64,000 nucleotides of DNA from an uncultured Bacteroidota bacterium (GCA_903906365.1 CAIVKC010000045.1:124001-188000), one strand, 5' to 3'. Shown: positions 1-9,111, numbered from the stretch's first letter. Notes: a model not told the origin generated them from the letters alone. Made by a program: numbers and translations.

Positions 1-402
1 AAAGGCGTATTTTTCATTATGACGGTTTCTATTAACAGGCCTCATTATATGACCAGCGCCCAGATTCGTGAAATCAGTGATGCGGGCAATGTGATCGGAT
101 CTCATACCTGGGATCACCATAACGTGAAAAAATACCAGGGAAAGGATTGGGAAATCCAGCTGGATAAGCCCACCAGGCAGTTGGAGTCCATAACCGGCAA
201 ACCCATCCGTTATTTTGCCTATCCATTCGGACTGTGGAACAAGCAGGCAATTCCGGAGCTGAAGAAAAGGAAATTTCTGGCCGCCTTCCAGCTGATTACA
301 AAAAGGGATGATCAGGAACCCCTCTATACCATACGGCGCATGATCGTCCCCGGTACCTGGAGCATCCCGACCCTTTACCATTCCATGAACCGGAATTTCT
401 AG
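1..402 (+). CDS. Polysaccharide deacetylase (NodB-type), C-terminal part
   Basis: The reading frame is open from the first base of the window, so the gene begins upstream and only about 133 codons are seen. The opening residues KGVFFIMTVS and the later SHTWDHH match the NodB homology domain; H-T-W-D-H is the His-x3-His metal-binding motif of carbohydrate esterase family 4. FAYPFG and the closing RRMIVPGTW are also typical of the C-terminal half of this fold. Family members remove N- or O-acetyl groups from chitin, peptidoglycan or other glycans, usually outside the cytoplasm. The N-terminal catalytic Asp motif and any signal peptide lie outside the window, so location and substrate cannot be judged. 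The internal ATG at base 19 is not the real start. Confidence 0.88.
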   Translation, partial: KGVFFIMTVSINRPHYMTSAQIREISDAGNVIGSHTWDHHNVKKYQGKDWEIQLDKPTRQLESITGKPIRYFAYPFGLWNKQAIPELKKRKFLAAFQLITKRDDQEPLYTIRRMIVPGTWSIPTLYHSMNRNF

Positions 403-920
403 ATAAGGGGGAAATAATTGCAGATGACCCATTGCTAAGAGGATGACCAGCTGTTCCATTGCTGCGGCAATTCTATTTTTAGACCAGTTTGCCTAGGACC
501 GCCAGAAAGCAGGTCAGCAGATTATTGAGCCTGCGTAAAATCCCAGGCCGGCACCACCCAGGTTGCCGGAGCTGTCCTGAAACGAAGGCTTTCCCTGGAT
601 GCCTGTTTCATCCGGGGGATATTGGTCTACAGGAAGGGTACCATATTACCCCGAATCCAGGTCCTGTGCCGGGGGGTAGGATAATGGCCGACTATTTTTT
701 TTATTGGGTTAGGCGCAGCGCCCCTTCAACTGGAGCGGCAGAGAGCCTGTTTCATCCCATACAACCAGGATGAGAACCTTGAAGCTGGTTTAATGGCCCG
801 GGATTTGTGCGGAAAGGTGCTGATTGCAGAAACTGTTTTGTATAAAGTATCTAACTTTGAAACCCGAATGGTCTGGAGGGACCAGGTATATATTTTTTAA
901 TTAATATTTAAACATATATC
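403..920. other. Intergenic stretch without a recognised gene
   Basis: About 520 bases separate the deacetylase from the DUF4399 gene. One frame is open from 489 to 773, but its translation is rich in Pro, Gly, Arg and Cys, has no recognisable domain, and looks like chance. The last 70 bases before the next gene are AT-rich and hold a promoter-like element, described separately. Confidence 0.5.
824..859 (+). promoter_or_regulatory. Candidate Bacteroidota promoter for the DUF4399 gene
   Basis: TAACTTTG at 852-859 matches the TAnnTTTG -7 element of Bacteroidota. Upstream, TTG occurs at 824-826 (25 bases away, rather far) and TTTG at 837-840 (11 bases away, too close), so the -33 element is weak. 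The site lies about 60 bases ahead of the ATG at 921. Confidence 0.35.
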
Positions 921-1427
921 ATGCGAACGATCAAATTCATCCCCTGCATTTTACTAGTAGGATTTGCAGCCTGCAACAACGCCAGTGAAAAAAAGGAAGT
1001 TTCAGCCGATACGACCGCCTCGGCTGCGACAGCGGACAGCAGCCATAAAATGGCAGAGCCCGTCATTGCCCCCCTGCCCGATGTTCCTGCAGGAGCCAAA
1101 GTGTTTTTTAAGAACCTGAAAAACGGCCAGACAGTAACCTCCCCCGTTAAAGTGGAAATGGGTGTGGAAGGCATTAAGTTAGATACGGCCGGAGCTGTGG
1201 TAGCCGGATCCGGGCATCACCATCTCCTCATCGATGCGGGTGATTCCATAGCGGCCGGGACTGTGGTTCCCAAAGACTCCACGCATCTTCATTTTGGTAA
1301 AGCACAGTCTGTGGCGGAGGTAAAACTTGCCCCGGGTGAGCATAACCTTACCCTGCAGTTTGCCGATGGTATCCATCGTTCTTATGGCTCCAAACTGACT
1401 TCCACGGTAAAGATTAAAGTGAAATAA
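921..1427 (+). CDS. DUF4399-domain lipoprotein
   Basis: A 168-residue protein with a lipoprotein signal: a basic start, a hydrophobic stretch and GFAAC, so the mature protein probably begins at Cys19 and is lipid-anchored in the cell envelope. A Ser/Thr/Ala-rich linker (about residues 20-55) leads to a compact domain with VFFKNLKNGQTVTSPVKV, GVEGI and SGHHHLLID, which are hallmarks of DUF4399. The His triplet and a second H-L-H-F segment suggest possible metal binding, but the family has no established function. It stands alone between a promoter-like site and a strong terminator, so it is probably transcribed by itself. Confidence 0.85.
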   Translation: MRTIKFIPCILLVGFAACNNASEKKEVSADTTASAATADSSHKMAEPVIAPLPDVPAGAKVFFKNLKNGQTVTSPVKVEMGVEGIKLDTAGAVVAGSGHHHLLIDAGDSIAAGTVVPKDSTHLHFGKAQSVAEVKLAPGEHNLTLQFADGIHRSYGSKLTSTVKIKVK

Positions 1428-1451
1428 TCGGATTTCCCCGCTGGATATTAT

Positions 1452-1501
1452 TCCCCGTTACCCGGGTTCCCAATAATGGGATCCGGGTAACGGGATTTTT
1501 T
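1452..1501 (+). terminator. Rho-independent terminator after the DUF4399 gene
   Basis: CCCGTTACCCGG at 1454-1465 pairs perfectly with CCGGGTAACGGG at 1483-1494. The loop itself can form a further TCCCA/TGGGA stem. Six T residues follow from 1496. The T tract is on the plus side only, so it serves the upstream plus-strand gene. Confidence 0.9.
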
Positions 1502-1593
1502 GCCATTCCAACCCCTGGTCTAAACAGGGCATGCTGCCGCAAATGAATGGTAATTCTACAAAACAGGGCCCTGCCGGACGGCCAGATAAATTA

Positions 1594-3303
1594 TTACCGG
1601 CTGCTCAGCAACTGAAGGATCAACCGGCGCTTTTGCCGGAAGCTTTTGATATCCAAATCGTATTTACTGAATTCATATACTTCCTGGCGGCAAAGTTCCC
1701 TGGCAATGTCCGGTTTTTTCTGTTCAAGCATTTTCAGGAGCTCATAATCCACGATGCCGTCCCGCATTGCTTCGAGCCTGATGGAACTTAAGATCTTACC
1801 ATTTCCCGGATAGGTGATGAAGGCATCTCCCCCGGGCATGATATTGCCCGCTTCGGGAATAATACCAGCAGTCTCTTCCAGGCAATTGTCGCTCCAAAAA
1901 TCCCAGCCCCAGTGCAGGTAGCCGGTAGCCCCAAAACGGAAATTGATCCAGTGCAGCAGCCTGGTCTTAATCAAAGGCTGTTCAATGAAACGGTTTGCGT
2001 ATTCATCCTGGGGTGCCAGGCAGGTATAAAACCAGACCTCATTGCCGGCCTCCTGCCTGTTTTTATAAAAGGCGTAATCGGAGTCATAAAAATCCAGCTG
2101 GGGGACCCAGACATCTACCGTGTTGTCGACCCCATGAGAATGGACCGCATCTATGAGTTTCAGGGAAGGGGCAATGCTTTTTATAAAGGCCGCGATCTGG
2201 GCGTATGATTTCTCATTACCCGGCTCCGGTTCATCGCAAATATGCTGCAGGTAGATTTTATCCCATCCTTTTTCCTTAAGATGGTTCAGCAGGGCAGGAA
2301 TGAACTGACGGTAGAAGTTCTGTGCATCCGGATCACTCACCGGCATATTGCGGAACCGTACGGTATCATTTTTCAGGTAGGGTGTCAACACGCCGAACTG
2401 CGCATACCAGTTTCCCATCCTTCCTCCGATATGGCCGCCCTCAATCCTTTCCAGGGTTCCCTCTGTTTGGAAGGTTTGGATGAAACGATCCAGTTTACTG
2501 AAATCAAAGTGAAAATTATTATCCTTTAGTTCAAAGGAGGTAAGGCTGAATATGGGTGTCATGATGACGTTCTGGTCGTAGTCTTTCATTTTCCTGGCTG
2601 CCACCTGCAGCCATTTCCAGTACCCGCCCGAAAACTCCACGGAATCCCTTCCGCCGCTTAATTTTTTCAGCTGATTCCGGTCCATTCCAAACCAATTGGT
2701 GACCAGCAGGCTTGTTTTGGGCACCGATACATCATATACCCTGACGGTAAATCTTCGGTTCATCGTAAAAGGCTGCCCGTCGACGGAGCCTTTGATGGAC
2801 AACATTCCGTTATAATCCCCAGCGGGAATTTCCAACGGAATACGGACGGTTAGCCAAATGGGCTGGGTTGTGAAATGACTCAGGTCTACCGAGGCCGTGT
2901 CAAAGATCGGGTCAGGATAGAAGCCCGATAGGGGAGTCAGCCTGTCTCGGGGGGGATTGGGCAATGGCCGTCCCACCCGTGTATAACCGACAAAACCCAC
3001 AAAGGTGTTTTTACCCAGCAGGTCCTGGTTGCGTGAAAGCTGCACCACAACCGCCGACAAATGGCGGATGGTCCGGGTGCTTCTTACCACGAACTGGAAA
3101 CTGGCGTGTTCCCCCCTGGCCACATCAGCCACCGGTTCAATGGCATCAAAAAAGGCCGTCTCCTTAAAGATCTTTTGCAGGGGATCCACTGCTTCAAAAC
3201 TGATCATGTCTTCGAGCTGCTCCCTGCTGAAAGCCTTGGGCTGTGCATGGAGAAAGGGGATAGACAAAACACCACTGACAAGTAATAAAAATAATGTTCT
3301 CAT
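1594..3303 (-). CDS. Secreted glycoside-hydrolase-like protein with DUF4091 domain
   Basis: A 569-residue protein with a signal peptide (MRTLFLLLVSG to about residue 20, LHAQ). The first third is a beta-rich region (ASFQFVVRST, PIWLTVRIPLEIPAGDYNGML) like the N-terminal sandwich of DUF4091 proteins. The middle looks like a TIM barrel (WDKIYLQHICDEPEP, with an acidic pair after a strand). The C-terminal part (LLHWINFRFGATGYLHWGWDFW, IRLEAMRDGIVDYELLKML) is the typical DUF4091 ending. Such proteins are predicted glycosidases of uncertain specificity. It is the last gene of a minus-strand set with cutC (42 bases upstream) and glycosylasparaginase, which points to breakdown of glycoprotein or host/plant glycans. 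Confidence 0.82.
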   Translation of the reverse strand: MRTLFLLLVSGVLSIPFLHAQPKAFSREQLEDMISFEAVDPLQKIFKETAFFDAIEPVADVARGEHASFQFVVRSTRTIRHLSAVVVQLSRNQDLLGKNTFVGFVGYTRVGRPLPNPPRDRLTPLSGFYPDPIFDTASVDLSHFTTQPIWLTVRIPLEIPAGDYNGMLSIKGSVDGQPFTMNRRFTVRVYDVSVPKTSLLVTNWFGMDRNQLKKLSGGRDSVEFSGGYWKWLQVAARKMKDYDQNVIMTPIFSLTSFELKDNNFHFDFSKLDRFIQTFQTEGTLERIEGGHIGGRMGNWYAQFGVLTPYLKNDTVRFRNMPVSDPDAQNFYRQFIPALLNHLKEKGWDKIYLQHICDEPEPGNEKSYAQIAAFIKSIAPSLKLIDAVHSHGVDNTVDVWVPQLDFYDSDYAFYKNRQEAGNEVWFYTCLAPQDEYANRFIEQPLIKTRLLHWINFRFGATGYLHWGWDFWSDNCLEETAGIIPEAGNIMPGGDAFITYPGNGKILSSIRLEAMRDGIVDYELLKMLEQKKPDIARELCRQEVYEFSKYDLDIKSFRQKRRLILQLLSSR

Positions 3304-3345
3304 GAGTTATAAATTAGGCTGTTAATGCATGGGGACCTTGCTGGT

Positions 3346-4080
3346 TTATTCCAGGTTTTGGAGCAGACGGATGATTTCCCGAATTTCAGCCGGGTCGGGC
3401 AAAGGGGTCTCCAGCGTTTCCTGCATCTGCTTATTGAGGTAACCCATCCGGGAGGCCTGGTTTATCCTGGCTGAAGTATGGAATTCCCTGGCACCGGTTT
3501 TTTGGGCCAGTTCCGAAATATTGGCTGCCCTCAATCCGGACCCGGGCATAATGATGATTCGTTCTGCGGCCTGCCGGATCAGTTCCTTTAGCAAGTCCGC
3601 TCCCTGGATGGCCACCGGCTGCTGTCCTGAAGTCAGGATTCTTTCACATCCCAGGGAGATAATGGTTTCCAGTGCCTCCATGGGGTCAATGGCCCAGTCA
3701 AAGGCACGGTGGAAAGTGACACCCATGGGGTAGGCTGATTCTATTAGTCTTGCAGCCTCTTCCCGGTTCACCCTGCCATCGGGATTTAACATACCGATCA
3801 CAACGCCGTCGCAACCCATTTGCCTGCAAAAAAGGATGTCTGATTGCATGACCTCGAACTCCTGGCGGCTATACAAAAAATCTCCGCCACGCGGCCGGAT
3901 GATGGGGTAAAGCTGAATATGGAGTTTTTCCCTGGCCATACGGATGGCCCCCTGGCTGGGAGTGGTACCGCCCTCTGCGGGACTGGCGCATAATTCCACC
4001 CGGACAGCTCCTGCCTGCTGGGCAATGAGGGCCGCTTCCACACTAAAGCAACAGATTTCTAGTTCAAACCGCATGGTCAT
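3346..4080 (-). CDS. cutC: CutC family protein
   Basis: A 244-residue TIM-barrel protein of normal CutC length. Diagnostic stretches are FELEICCFSVEAALIAQQAG, RVELCASPAEGGTTPSQG, PIIRPRGGDFLYS, CDGVVIGML, TFHRAFDW and ILTSGQ. CutC was named for copper homeostasis in E. coli, but that role has been questioned. Here it sits 27 bases behind a glycosylasparaginase and ahead of a glycosidase-like gene, a setting that suits carbohydrate metabolism better than copper. No metal transporter or chaperone is near. An in-frame Met two codons inside (4074) is an equally good start. Confidence 0.93.
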   Translation of the reverse strand: MTMRFELEICCFSVEAALIAQQAGAVRVELCASPAEGGTTPSQGAIRMAREKLHIQLYPIIRPRGGDFLYSRQEFEVMQSDILFCRQMGCDGVVIGMLNPDGRVNREEAARLIESAYPMGVTFHRAFDWAIDPMEALETIISLGCERILTSGQQPVAIQGADLLKELIRQAAERIIIMPGSGLRAANISELAQKTGAREFHTSARINQASRMGYLNKQMQETLETPLPDPAEIREIIRLLQNLE

Positions 4081-4107
4081 TTTTTGTTTGGTTCCGAGGG
4101 GGCGGAT

Positions 4108-5139
4108 TCAGGAAAAATAGCTTTCAGACCGATAGAGTTTTTCCTCTTTTCCGTTCTTGAGTGCATAGCTGAATCCTTTTTGTATGGCATAAGCGCCTAC
4201 TTCCCCTTTTTTATTCAGTGCCAGGAAGGCGACCTGTATGGAGGCCGCTTTTTCTCCCTTTATTTTGACAATCCTTTCTACCGCCCTGCGGCAGGCAGCT
4301 GCCGGGGAGAGCCCCTGCCTCATCAATTCCACCACCGTATGCGACCCGCAGATCCTTATGACATCTTCACCCTGGCCGGTAGCTGTTACCGCGCCTATTT
4401 CATTATCCACAAAAAGTCCTGCTCCAATGATGGGTGAATCGCCCAGCCTCCCGCGCATCTTAAAGCCCATTCCGCTGGTGGTACAACTGCCGCTGAGATT
4501 GCCTGCAGCGTCCATGGCCACCATGCCGATGGTATCATGGTTCCACTGGCCGTTCTCCAACCTGGCAGGAGCGCTGGGTCCGTTGGGATGCCTGTTTTCT
4601 ATATTGATGACCGGTTTGTATTCCGAGGTTTTCAACCACTGCTGGTAATTTCTTTTTGCATCTTCGGAAAGTTCCAAAGGTTCCAGCGGAAACCCCTCTG
4701 CGATGGCAAACTGCTGGGCTCCTGATCCGACCAGCATGACATGAGGTGTCTTTTCCATGACACGCCGGGCTACGGAAATGGGGTGCTTGATTCTTTCCAG
4801 GAAAGCCACACTGCCGCAATTGAACGACTCATCCATGATGCTGGCATCCAGGGTAACAAATCCATCCCTGTCCGGGTTGGCTCCCAGGCCAACGCAACAG
4901 TTCTGGGAAGCTTCCGTAACCCTTACCCCTGCTTCCACAGCATCCAGTGCCCTTCCCTGGCGGCTAAGGATTTCCCAGGCAGCCTTATTGGCCTCCAGGC
5001 CGTCGTCCCAGGTGGAGATCACTACTGGCTGACCAGTAGTCAGGCGGGGGGGCTCCCCCGCGGCGAATGATTTGACACCAAGCAGGGTACCCAGGGAACC
5101 CAGTAGTGATGAATGGAGGAATTTTCGACGATCAAACAT
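4108..5139 (-). CDS. N(4)-(beta-N-acetylglucosaminyl)-L-asparaginase (glycosylasparaginase)
   Basis: A 343-residue Ntn-hydrolase precursor. The N-terminus DRRKFLHSSLLGSLGTLLG resembles a Tat-type signal with the basic pair followed by a hydrophobic run, so export to the periplasm is likely. STWDDGLEANKAAWEIL, GRALDAVEAGVRVTE and DPDRDGFVTLDASIMD-like blocks are those of the alpha chain. WNHDTIGMVAMD contains the Thr (after HD) that becomes the N-terminal nucleophile on self-cleavage, and GSCTTSGMGFKMRGRLGDSP plus GAGLFVDNEIGAVTATGQGE form the beta-chain substrate pocket. The enzyme splits GlcNAc from asparagine in remnants of N-glycoproteins. It is the first gene of the set leading into cutC and the DUF4091 protein. 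Confidence 0.93.
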   Translation of the reverse strand: MFDRRKFLHSSLLGSLGTLLGVKSFAAGEPPRLTTGQPVVISTWDDGLEANKAAWEILSRQGRALDAVEAGVRVTEASQNCCVGLGANPDRDGFVTLDASIMDESFNCGSVAFLERIKHPISVARRVMEKTPHVMLVGSGAQQFAIAEGFPLEPLELSEDAKRNYQQWLKTSEYKPVINIENRHPNGPSAPARLENGQWNHDTIGMVAMDAAGNLSGSCTTSGMGFKMRGRLGDSPIIGAGLFVDNEIGAVTATGQGEDVIRICGSHTVVELMRQGLSPAAACRRAVERIVKIKGEKAASIQVAFLALNKKGEVGAYAIQKGFSYALKNGKEEKLYRSESYFS

Positions 5140-5284
5140 AAGTTCTTGAGTTGAAATTAAAATCGAATTTAGGTAATTTGATCATCCGCCGGCAAGTTTC
5201 TTCCGGAAAGGCCTACCCTTTGATCCATGGCAACCCGGGCCTGGTTGAGGGCGGGTGCATGCTTTTCGGACCGATTTTTTTTGG

Positions 5285-5306
5285 TTGCACAGGAGCCAGG
5301 GTGCAA
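5285..5306 (+). promoter_or_regulatory. Inverted repeat upstream of the CocE pair
   Basis: TTGCAC (5285-5290) and GTGCAA (5301-5306) are exact inverted repeats around a 10-base spacer, 24 bases ahead of the first plausible start of the hydrolase pair. It could be an operator or a small 5' leader hairpin. Six-base arms are short, so chance is possible. Confidence 0.3.
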
Positions 5307-5329
5307 TCAAAAAACGCTTACATTTAAGG

Positions 5330-7234
5330 ATGATAAAACCCCAGTTTATGAGATACCTTTTGCTGACCTGGATGATCGGTTGCTCTTCCCTTCTGTTTGC
5401 GCAGGGCAATTCCCAGGACAGTGCATGGATACGTGACAATTATTATAAGGTCGAGCGCTATATCACCATGCGGGATGGCGTGAGGTTATTCACGTCCATG
5501 TATATTCCCAAAGACAGTTCCGAGCCTCACCCGATACTGCTGAAACGCACGCCCTATTCCTGTGCACCGTATGGGGAAGATAAATTGGCTGCTGCCTGGC
5601 TGGGTTACCAGCGCTACTATTTCAGGGAAGGATATATCATGGTTACCCAGGACGTCCGGGGGCGATGGATGAGTGAAGGCGAATTTGTGGACATACGGCC
5701 CTTCAATAAAGAAAAGCAGGACAATACCCAGGTCGATGAGGCCTCTGATACCTATGATGCCATTGACTGGCTGGTAAAAAACCTGCCGCATAATAATGCC
5801 AGGGTTGGGGTGTTGGGTACTTCCTACCCGGGTTTTTATGCCAGTATGGCCGCCGCCTGCGGCCATCCGTCCCTGAAAGCCGTCAGTCCCCAGGCACCGG
5901 TTACAGACTGGTTCATGGGGGACGATTTTCATCATAACGGCGTGTTGTTTGAGATGGATGCCTGGGATTTCTATTCCGATTTTGGCAAGCCCAGGCCGGC
6001 TCCCACCACGATCGGACCTGCTGAATTTAATTTTTATACCCAGGATAACTACAAGTTTTATCTGCAGACCGGTTCCCTGAAGCATCTCTATTCCTATTCC
6101 GGAGACAGCCTGGCATTTTTAAGGGATATGTATGCCCATCCCAACCTGGACGAGTTCTGGAAAGCACGCAATGCCAGGGTGGCCATGTACCATATTAAAC
6201 CGGCCATGCTGGTGGTCGGCGGATTGTTTGACGCGGAGGATTGCTTCGGTGCCTGGAATTTATTCAAGGCCATCCGCCAGCAGAGTCCCCAGACCAACGC
6301 CCGCCTGGTCATGGGACCCTGGTACCATGGTCAGTGGGGAAGCAACGATGGCACCCATTTGGGCAATGCCCACTTTGGAAGCAATACCTCCTTTTGGTAT
6401 CAGAACCACCTTGAGATCCCCTTTTTCAATTATTTCCTGAAGGGTAAGGGTGCGGACCCCTCCCAGGCCACAGCCACTGTTTTTTTCAGTAGTGAAAACA
6501 ATTGGAAAAATTTTGGTCAGTGGCCCCCGGCCCAAAAGCAGGATATCCCGGTCTATCTTCTTGCTGGGGGTGCACTGGGTTTTGAAATACCAGCTGTGGG
6601 CCACAGCTATAGCGAGTACATCAGCGACCCGGCCCATCCAGTACCCTATAGCGAGGGGGTACATACCCAACGGACCCGGGAATATATGACAGATGACCAG
6701 CGTTTTGCCTCCTGGAGAACCGATGTGCTGTCTTTTCAGACAGATACCCTGGACGCAGACCTGACGCTGGCAGGCCCGGTGGTGGCTGATCTGAAAGTGG
6801 CCATCAGTACCACGGATGCAGATTTTGTAGTCAAGATCATTGATGTGTTTCCCGACAACTTCCAATACCCCGAATCCGCCGGCACCGGTGCCGGCGGGCA
6901 GCCAGGTGGCCCTCTGATGGGCGGATATGAGATGCTGGTACGGGGTGAAATCATGCGGGGCAGGTTCCGCAGGAGTTTTGAAAAACCCGAGCCGTTCAAA
7001 CCGGGCAAGACCGAAACCGTCGGGTTCACACTACCCGACGTGGCCCATACTTTCTGCAAAGGGCACCGCCTGATGATCCAAATCCAAAGTTCCTGGTTTC
7101 CGCTGGCCAGTATGAATCCGCAGAAATGGGTGGATGTCTACCAGGCTGACAATTCGGATTTTCAGAAATCGACCATTCGTATTTTCCATGACCATGACAA
7201 CGCCTCATCCATTATTTTACCCGTATTAAAATAA
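5330..7234 (+). CDS. CocE/NonD-family hydrolase, first of a tandem pair
   Basis: An exported serine hydrolase of about 634 residues. The frame is open further up, but the Met codons at 5330 and 5348 precede a signal peptide (MRYLLLTWMIGCSSLLFAQ) and are better starts. The alpha/beta-hydrolase core shows GTSYPG with nucleophile Ser165, GGLFDAED with Asp301 and PWYHGQW with His333, the triad of the X-Pro dipeptidyl-peptidase/CocE fold. The C-terminal third is the jelly-roll domain of this family (LAGPVVADLKV, MIQIQSSWFPLASMNPQ). Members cut acyl esters, beta-lactam amides or X-Pro peptides; the substrate cannot be read from sequence. It is followed after 3 bases by a paralogue, so the two are co-transcribed. 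Confidence 0.88.
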   Translation: MIKPQFMRYLLLTWMIGCSSLLFAQGNSQDSAWIRDNYYKVERYITMRDGVRLFTSMYIPKDSSEPHPILLKRTPYSCAPYGEDKLAAAWLGYQRYYFREGYIMVTQDVRGRWMSEGEFVDIRPFNKEKQDNTQVDEASDTYDAIDWLVKNLPHNNARVGVLGTSYPGFYASMAAACGHPSLKAVSPQAPVTDWFMGDDFHHNGVLFEMDAWDFYSDFGKPRPAPTTIGPAEFNFYTQDNYKFYLQTGSLKHLYSYSGDSLAFLRDMYAHPNLDEFWKARNARVAMYHIKPAMLVVGGLFDAEDCFGAWNLFKAIRQQSPQTNARLVMGPWYHGQWGSNDGTHLGNAHFGSNTSFWYQNHLEIPFFNYFLKGKGADPSQATATVFFSSENNWKNFGQWPPAQKQDIPVYLLAGGALGFEIPAVGHSYSEYISDPAHPVPYSEGVHTQRTREYMTDDQRFASWRTDVLSFQTDTLDADLTLAGPVVADLKVAISTTDADFVVKIIDVFPDNFQYPESAGTGAGGQPGGPLMGGYEMLVRGEIMRGRFRRSFEKPEPFKPGKTETVGFTLPDVAHTFCKGHRLMIQIQSSWFPLASMNPQKWVDVYQADNSDFQKSTIRIFHDHDNASSIILPVLK

Positions 7235-7237
7235 TTT

Positions 7238-9106
7238 ATGCCCATTACATCATGTATTCCATTGAAGGGACGGCTGCTGCTGTTGTTGCTTTGGCCGGTG
7301 GCCCTGTTTTCACAGTCGTTCCGCGAAGATTCCGTCTTTATCGCCGCCAATTACCAGAAAATGGAGTATATGATACCCATGCGGGACGGCGTGCGTTTGT
7401 TTACCTCTGTATATACGCCCAAAGATACCCGGGAAAGATACCCGTTCCTCATGGAACGTACCCCATATTCCTGTTTTCCATACGGGGCCGCAAAAATGCG
7501 CTTCGAAGGCCTTGGACCCAATCGGTGGCTGATGCGGGAGAAATACATTTTTGTATACCAGGATGTCAGGGGCCGCTATAAAAGTGAAGGAGATTTTGAG
7601 GAAATGACTCCCGCCAGGGAAGAGGACCGTTCCACAAAGCAAACCGACGAAAGCAGTGACACGTTTGATACCATTGAATGGCTGCTGAAAAATATCGGCA
7701 ACAACAATGGAAGGGTGGGACTCTACGGCATTTCCTATCCTGGGTTTTACGCCACCGCCTCCCTGCCCCATGCACACCCCGCCATTCGGGCCGTTTCACC
7801 ACAGGCACCGGTTACCGATGAGTTTATCGGGGATGATGCCAATCATAACGGGGCTTTCTTTTTGATGGATAATTTTGACTTTACCAATTATTTCCAGGGC
7901 ACCCGTATTGATTCAGGGACCAATTACCGCGAAATATTCAACGCAGTTTTCCCGGATGCCTATAGTTTCTATAAAAAGATGGAGCCTTTGGGAAATACCA
8001 ATGGATCCGCCTATTTTAACCATAAATCGAAAATTTGGGATGAGTACCTCAGCCATGATACCTATGATGAGTACTGGAAACAGCGAAATATCCGTACTCA
8101 CCTGAAAAATATACGACCGGCCGTGCTGGTCGTAGGGGGATGGTTTGACGCGGAGGATATGTTTGGCTCCCTGCATACCTACCAGGCCATAGATAAACAA
8201 TCGCCTGGCACCGATAACCGCCTTGTTATGGGACCCTGGACCCATGGAGCCTGGTCTGAGGGGGACTGGGACCATTTTGGCCCCTATCATTTCGGTCAGA
8301 ATCTAAATACCTATTTCCAGCAGGAAATGGAAACGAATTTCTTCAATTTCCACCTAAAGGATAAGGGGCGTTTCGATGCTGCCAAAGCAACGGTTTTTGA
8401 GACCGGCACCAACCAGTGGAAGCAATATGCGACCTGGCCTCCGTCCCAGGCCAGCCCCCGGTTATTTTACCTGGGTGAAAACGGAACACTCTCCACTGAA
8501 AACAGGGGCCATTCCGGCAGCTATGACGAGTATGTCAGTGATCCGGCCAACCCGGTGCCCTATACTTCCAGGGTCATGGCTGGCCGAAACAATGAATACC
8601 TGGTGGAGGACCAGCGCTTTGCCGCCCAGCGGCAGGACGTCCTTTCCTTCCGCACCGATACCCTGACCAGCGACCTGCTGGTCACCGGGCCGCTGAAGGC
8701 CGAAATCTTTCTTTCCACTACGGGTACCGATGCGGACCTGGTTATCAAAGTCATTGATGTGCTTCCCGAAAATACACCCGGTCCCCAGATGGGCGGTTAT
8801 GAGCGGATGGTGCGGGCTGAAGTCTTCCGTTGCCGATTCAGAGACAGTTTTGAAAAGCCAACCGCCCTGCGGCCCGGTGAAATCACCAGGATCAGTTTTG
8901 ACCTCAATGACATTGCCCATACCTTTCTCAAAGGGCACCGGATCATGGTTCAGGTACAGAGCAGTTGGTTTCCTTTGGTGGATTTGAATCCGCAGACCTT
9001 TGTCGACATACCGACCTGCAGGCCCGAAGATTTTAAAAAAGCGACCATTTGCATTTATCATGATGGCAGCCATCCTTCCAGCATCAGCCTGCCTGTTATA
9101 CAATAG
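7238..9106 (+). CDS. CocE/NonD-family hydrolase, second of a tandem pair
   Basis: A 622-residue paralogue of the preceding hydrolase with a signal peptide ending near LFSQ. Triad positions are Ser166 in GISYPG, Asp304 in GGWFDAED and His336 in GPWTHGAW. The two proteins share long identical blocks (YQDVRGRYKSEG-like, RAVSPQAPVTDEF-like, RTPYSCFPYG-like) and the C-terminal jelly roll, so they come from a tandem duplication. They differ around the lid region (about residues 205-270), where this copy has a different insertion, and in a Gly/Pro-rich loop near residue 505 that the first copy extends. This suggests that substrate range diverged while the catalytic centre was kept. The start lies 3 bases after the previous stop. 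Confidence 0.9.
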   Translation: MPITSCIPLKGRLLLLLLWPVALFSQSFREDSVFIAANYQKMEYMIPMRDGVRLFTSVYTPKDTRERYPFLMERTPYSCFPYGAAKMRFEGLGPNRWLMREKYIFVYQDVRGRYKSEGDFEEMTPAREEDRSTKQTDESSDTFDTIEWLLKNIGNNNGRVGLYGISYPGFYATASLPHAHPAIRAVSPQAPVTDEFIGDDANHNGAFFLMDNFDFTNYFQGTRIDSGTNYREIFNAVFPDAYSFYKKMEPLGNTNGSAYFNHKSKIWDEYLSHDTYDEYWKQRNIRTHLKNIRPAVLVVGGWFDAEDMFGSLHTYQAIDKQSPGTDNRLVMGPWTHGAWSEGDWDHFGPYHFGQNLNTYFQQEMETNFFNFHLKDKGRFDAAKATVFETGTNQWKQYATWPPSQASPRLFYLGENGTLSTENRGHSGSYDEYVSDPANPVPYTSRVMAGRNNEYLVEDQRFAAQRQDVLSFRTDTLTSDLLVTGPLKAEIFLSTTGTDADLVIKVIDVLPENTPGPQMGGYERMVRAEVFRCRFRDSFEKPTALRPGEITRISFDLNDIAHTFLKGHRIMVQVQSSWFPLVDLNPQTFVDIPTCRPEDFKKATICIYHDGSHPSSISLPVIQ

Positions 9107-9111
9107 CCAAA

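Noticed and set aside
489-773. 94-codon open frame after the deacetylase
   Set aside because: The translation is Pro/Gly/Arg/Cys-rich without a recognisable domain, and no promoter or ribosome site precedes it.
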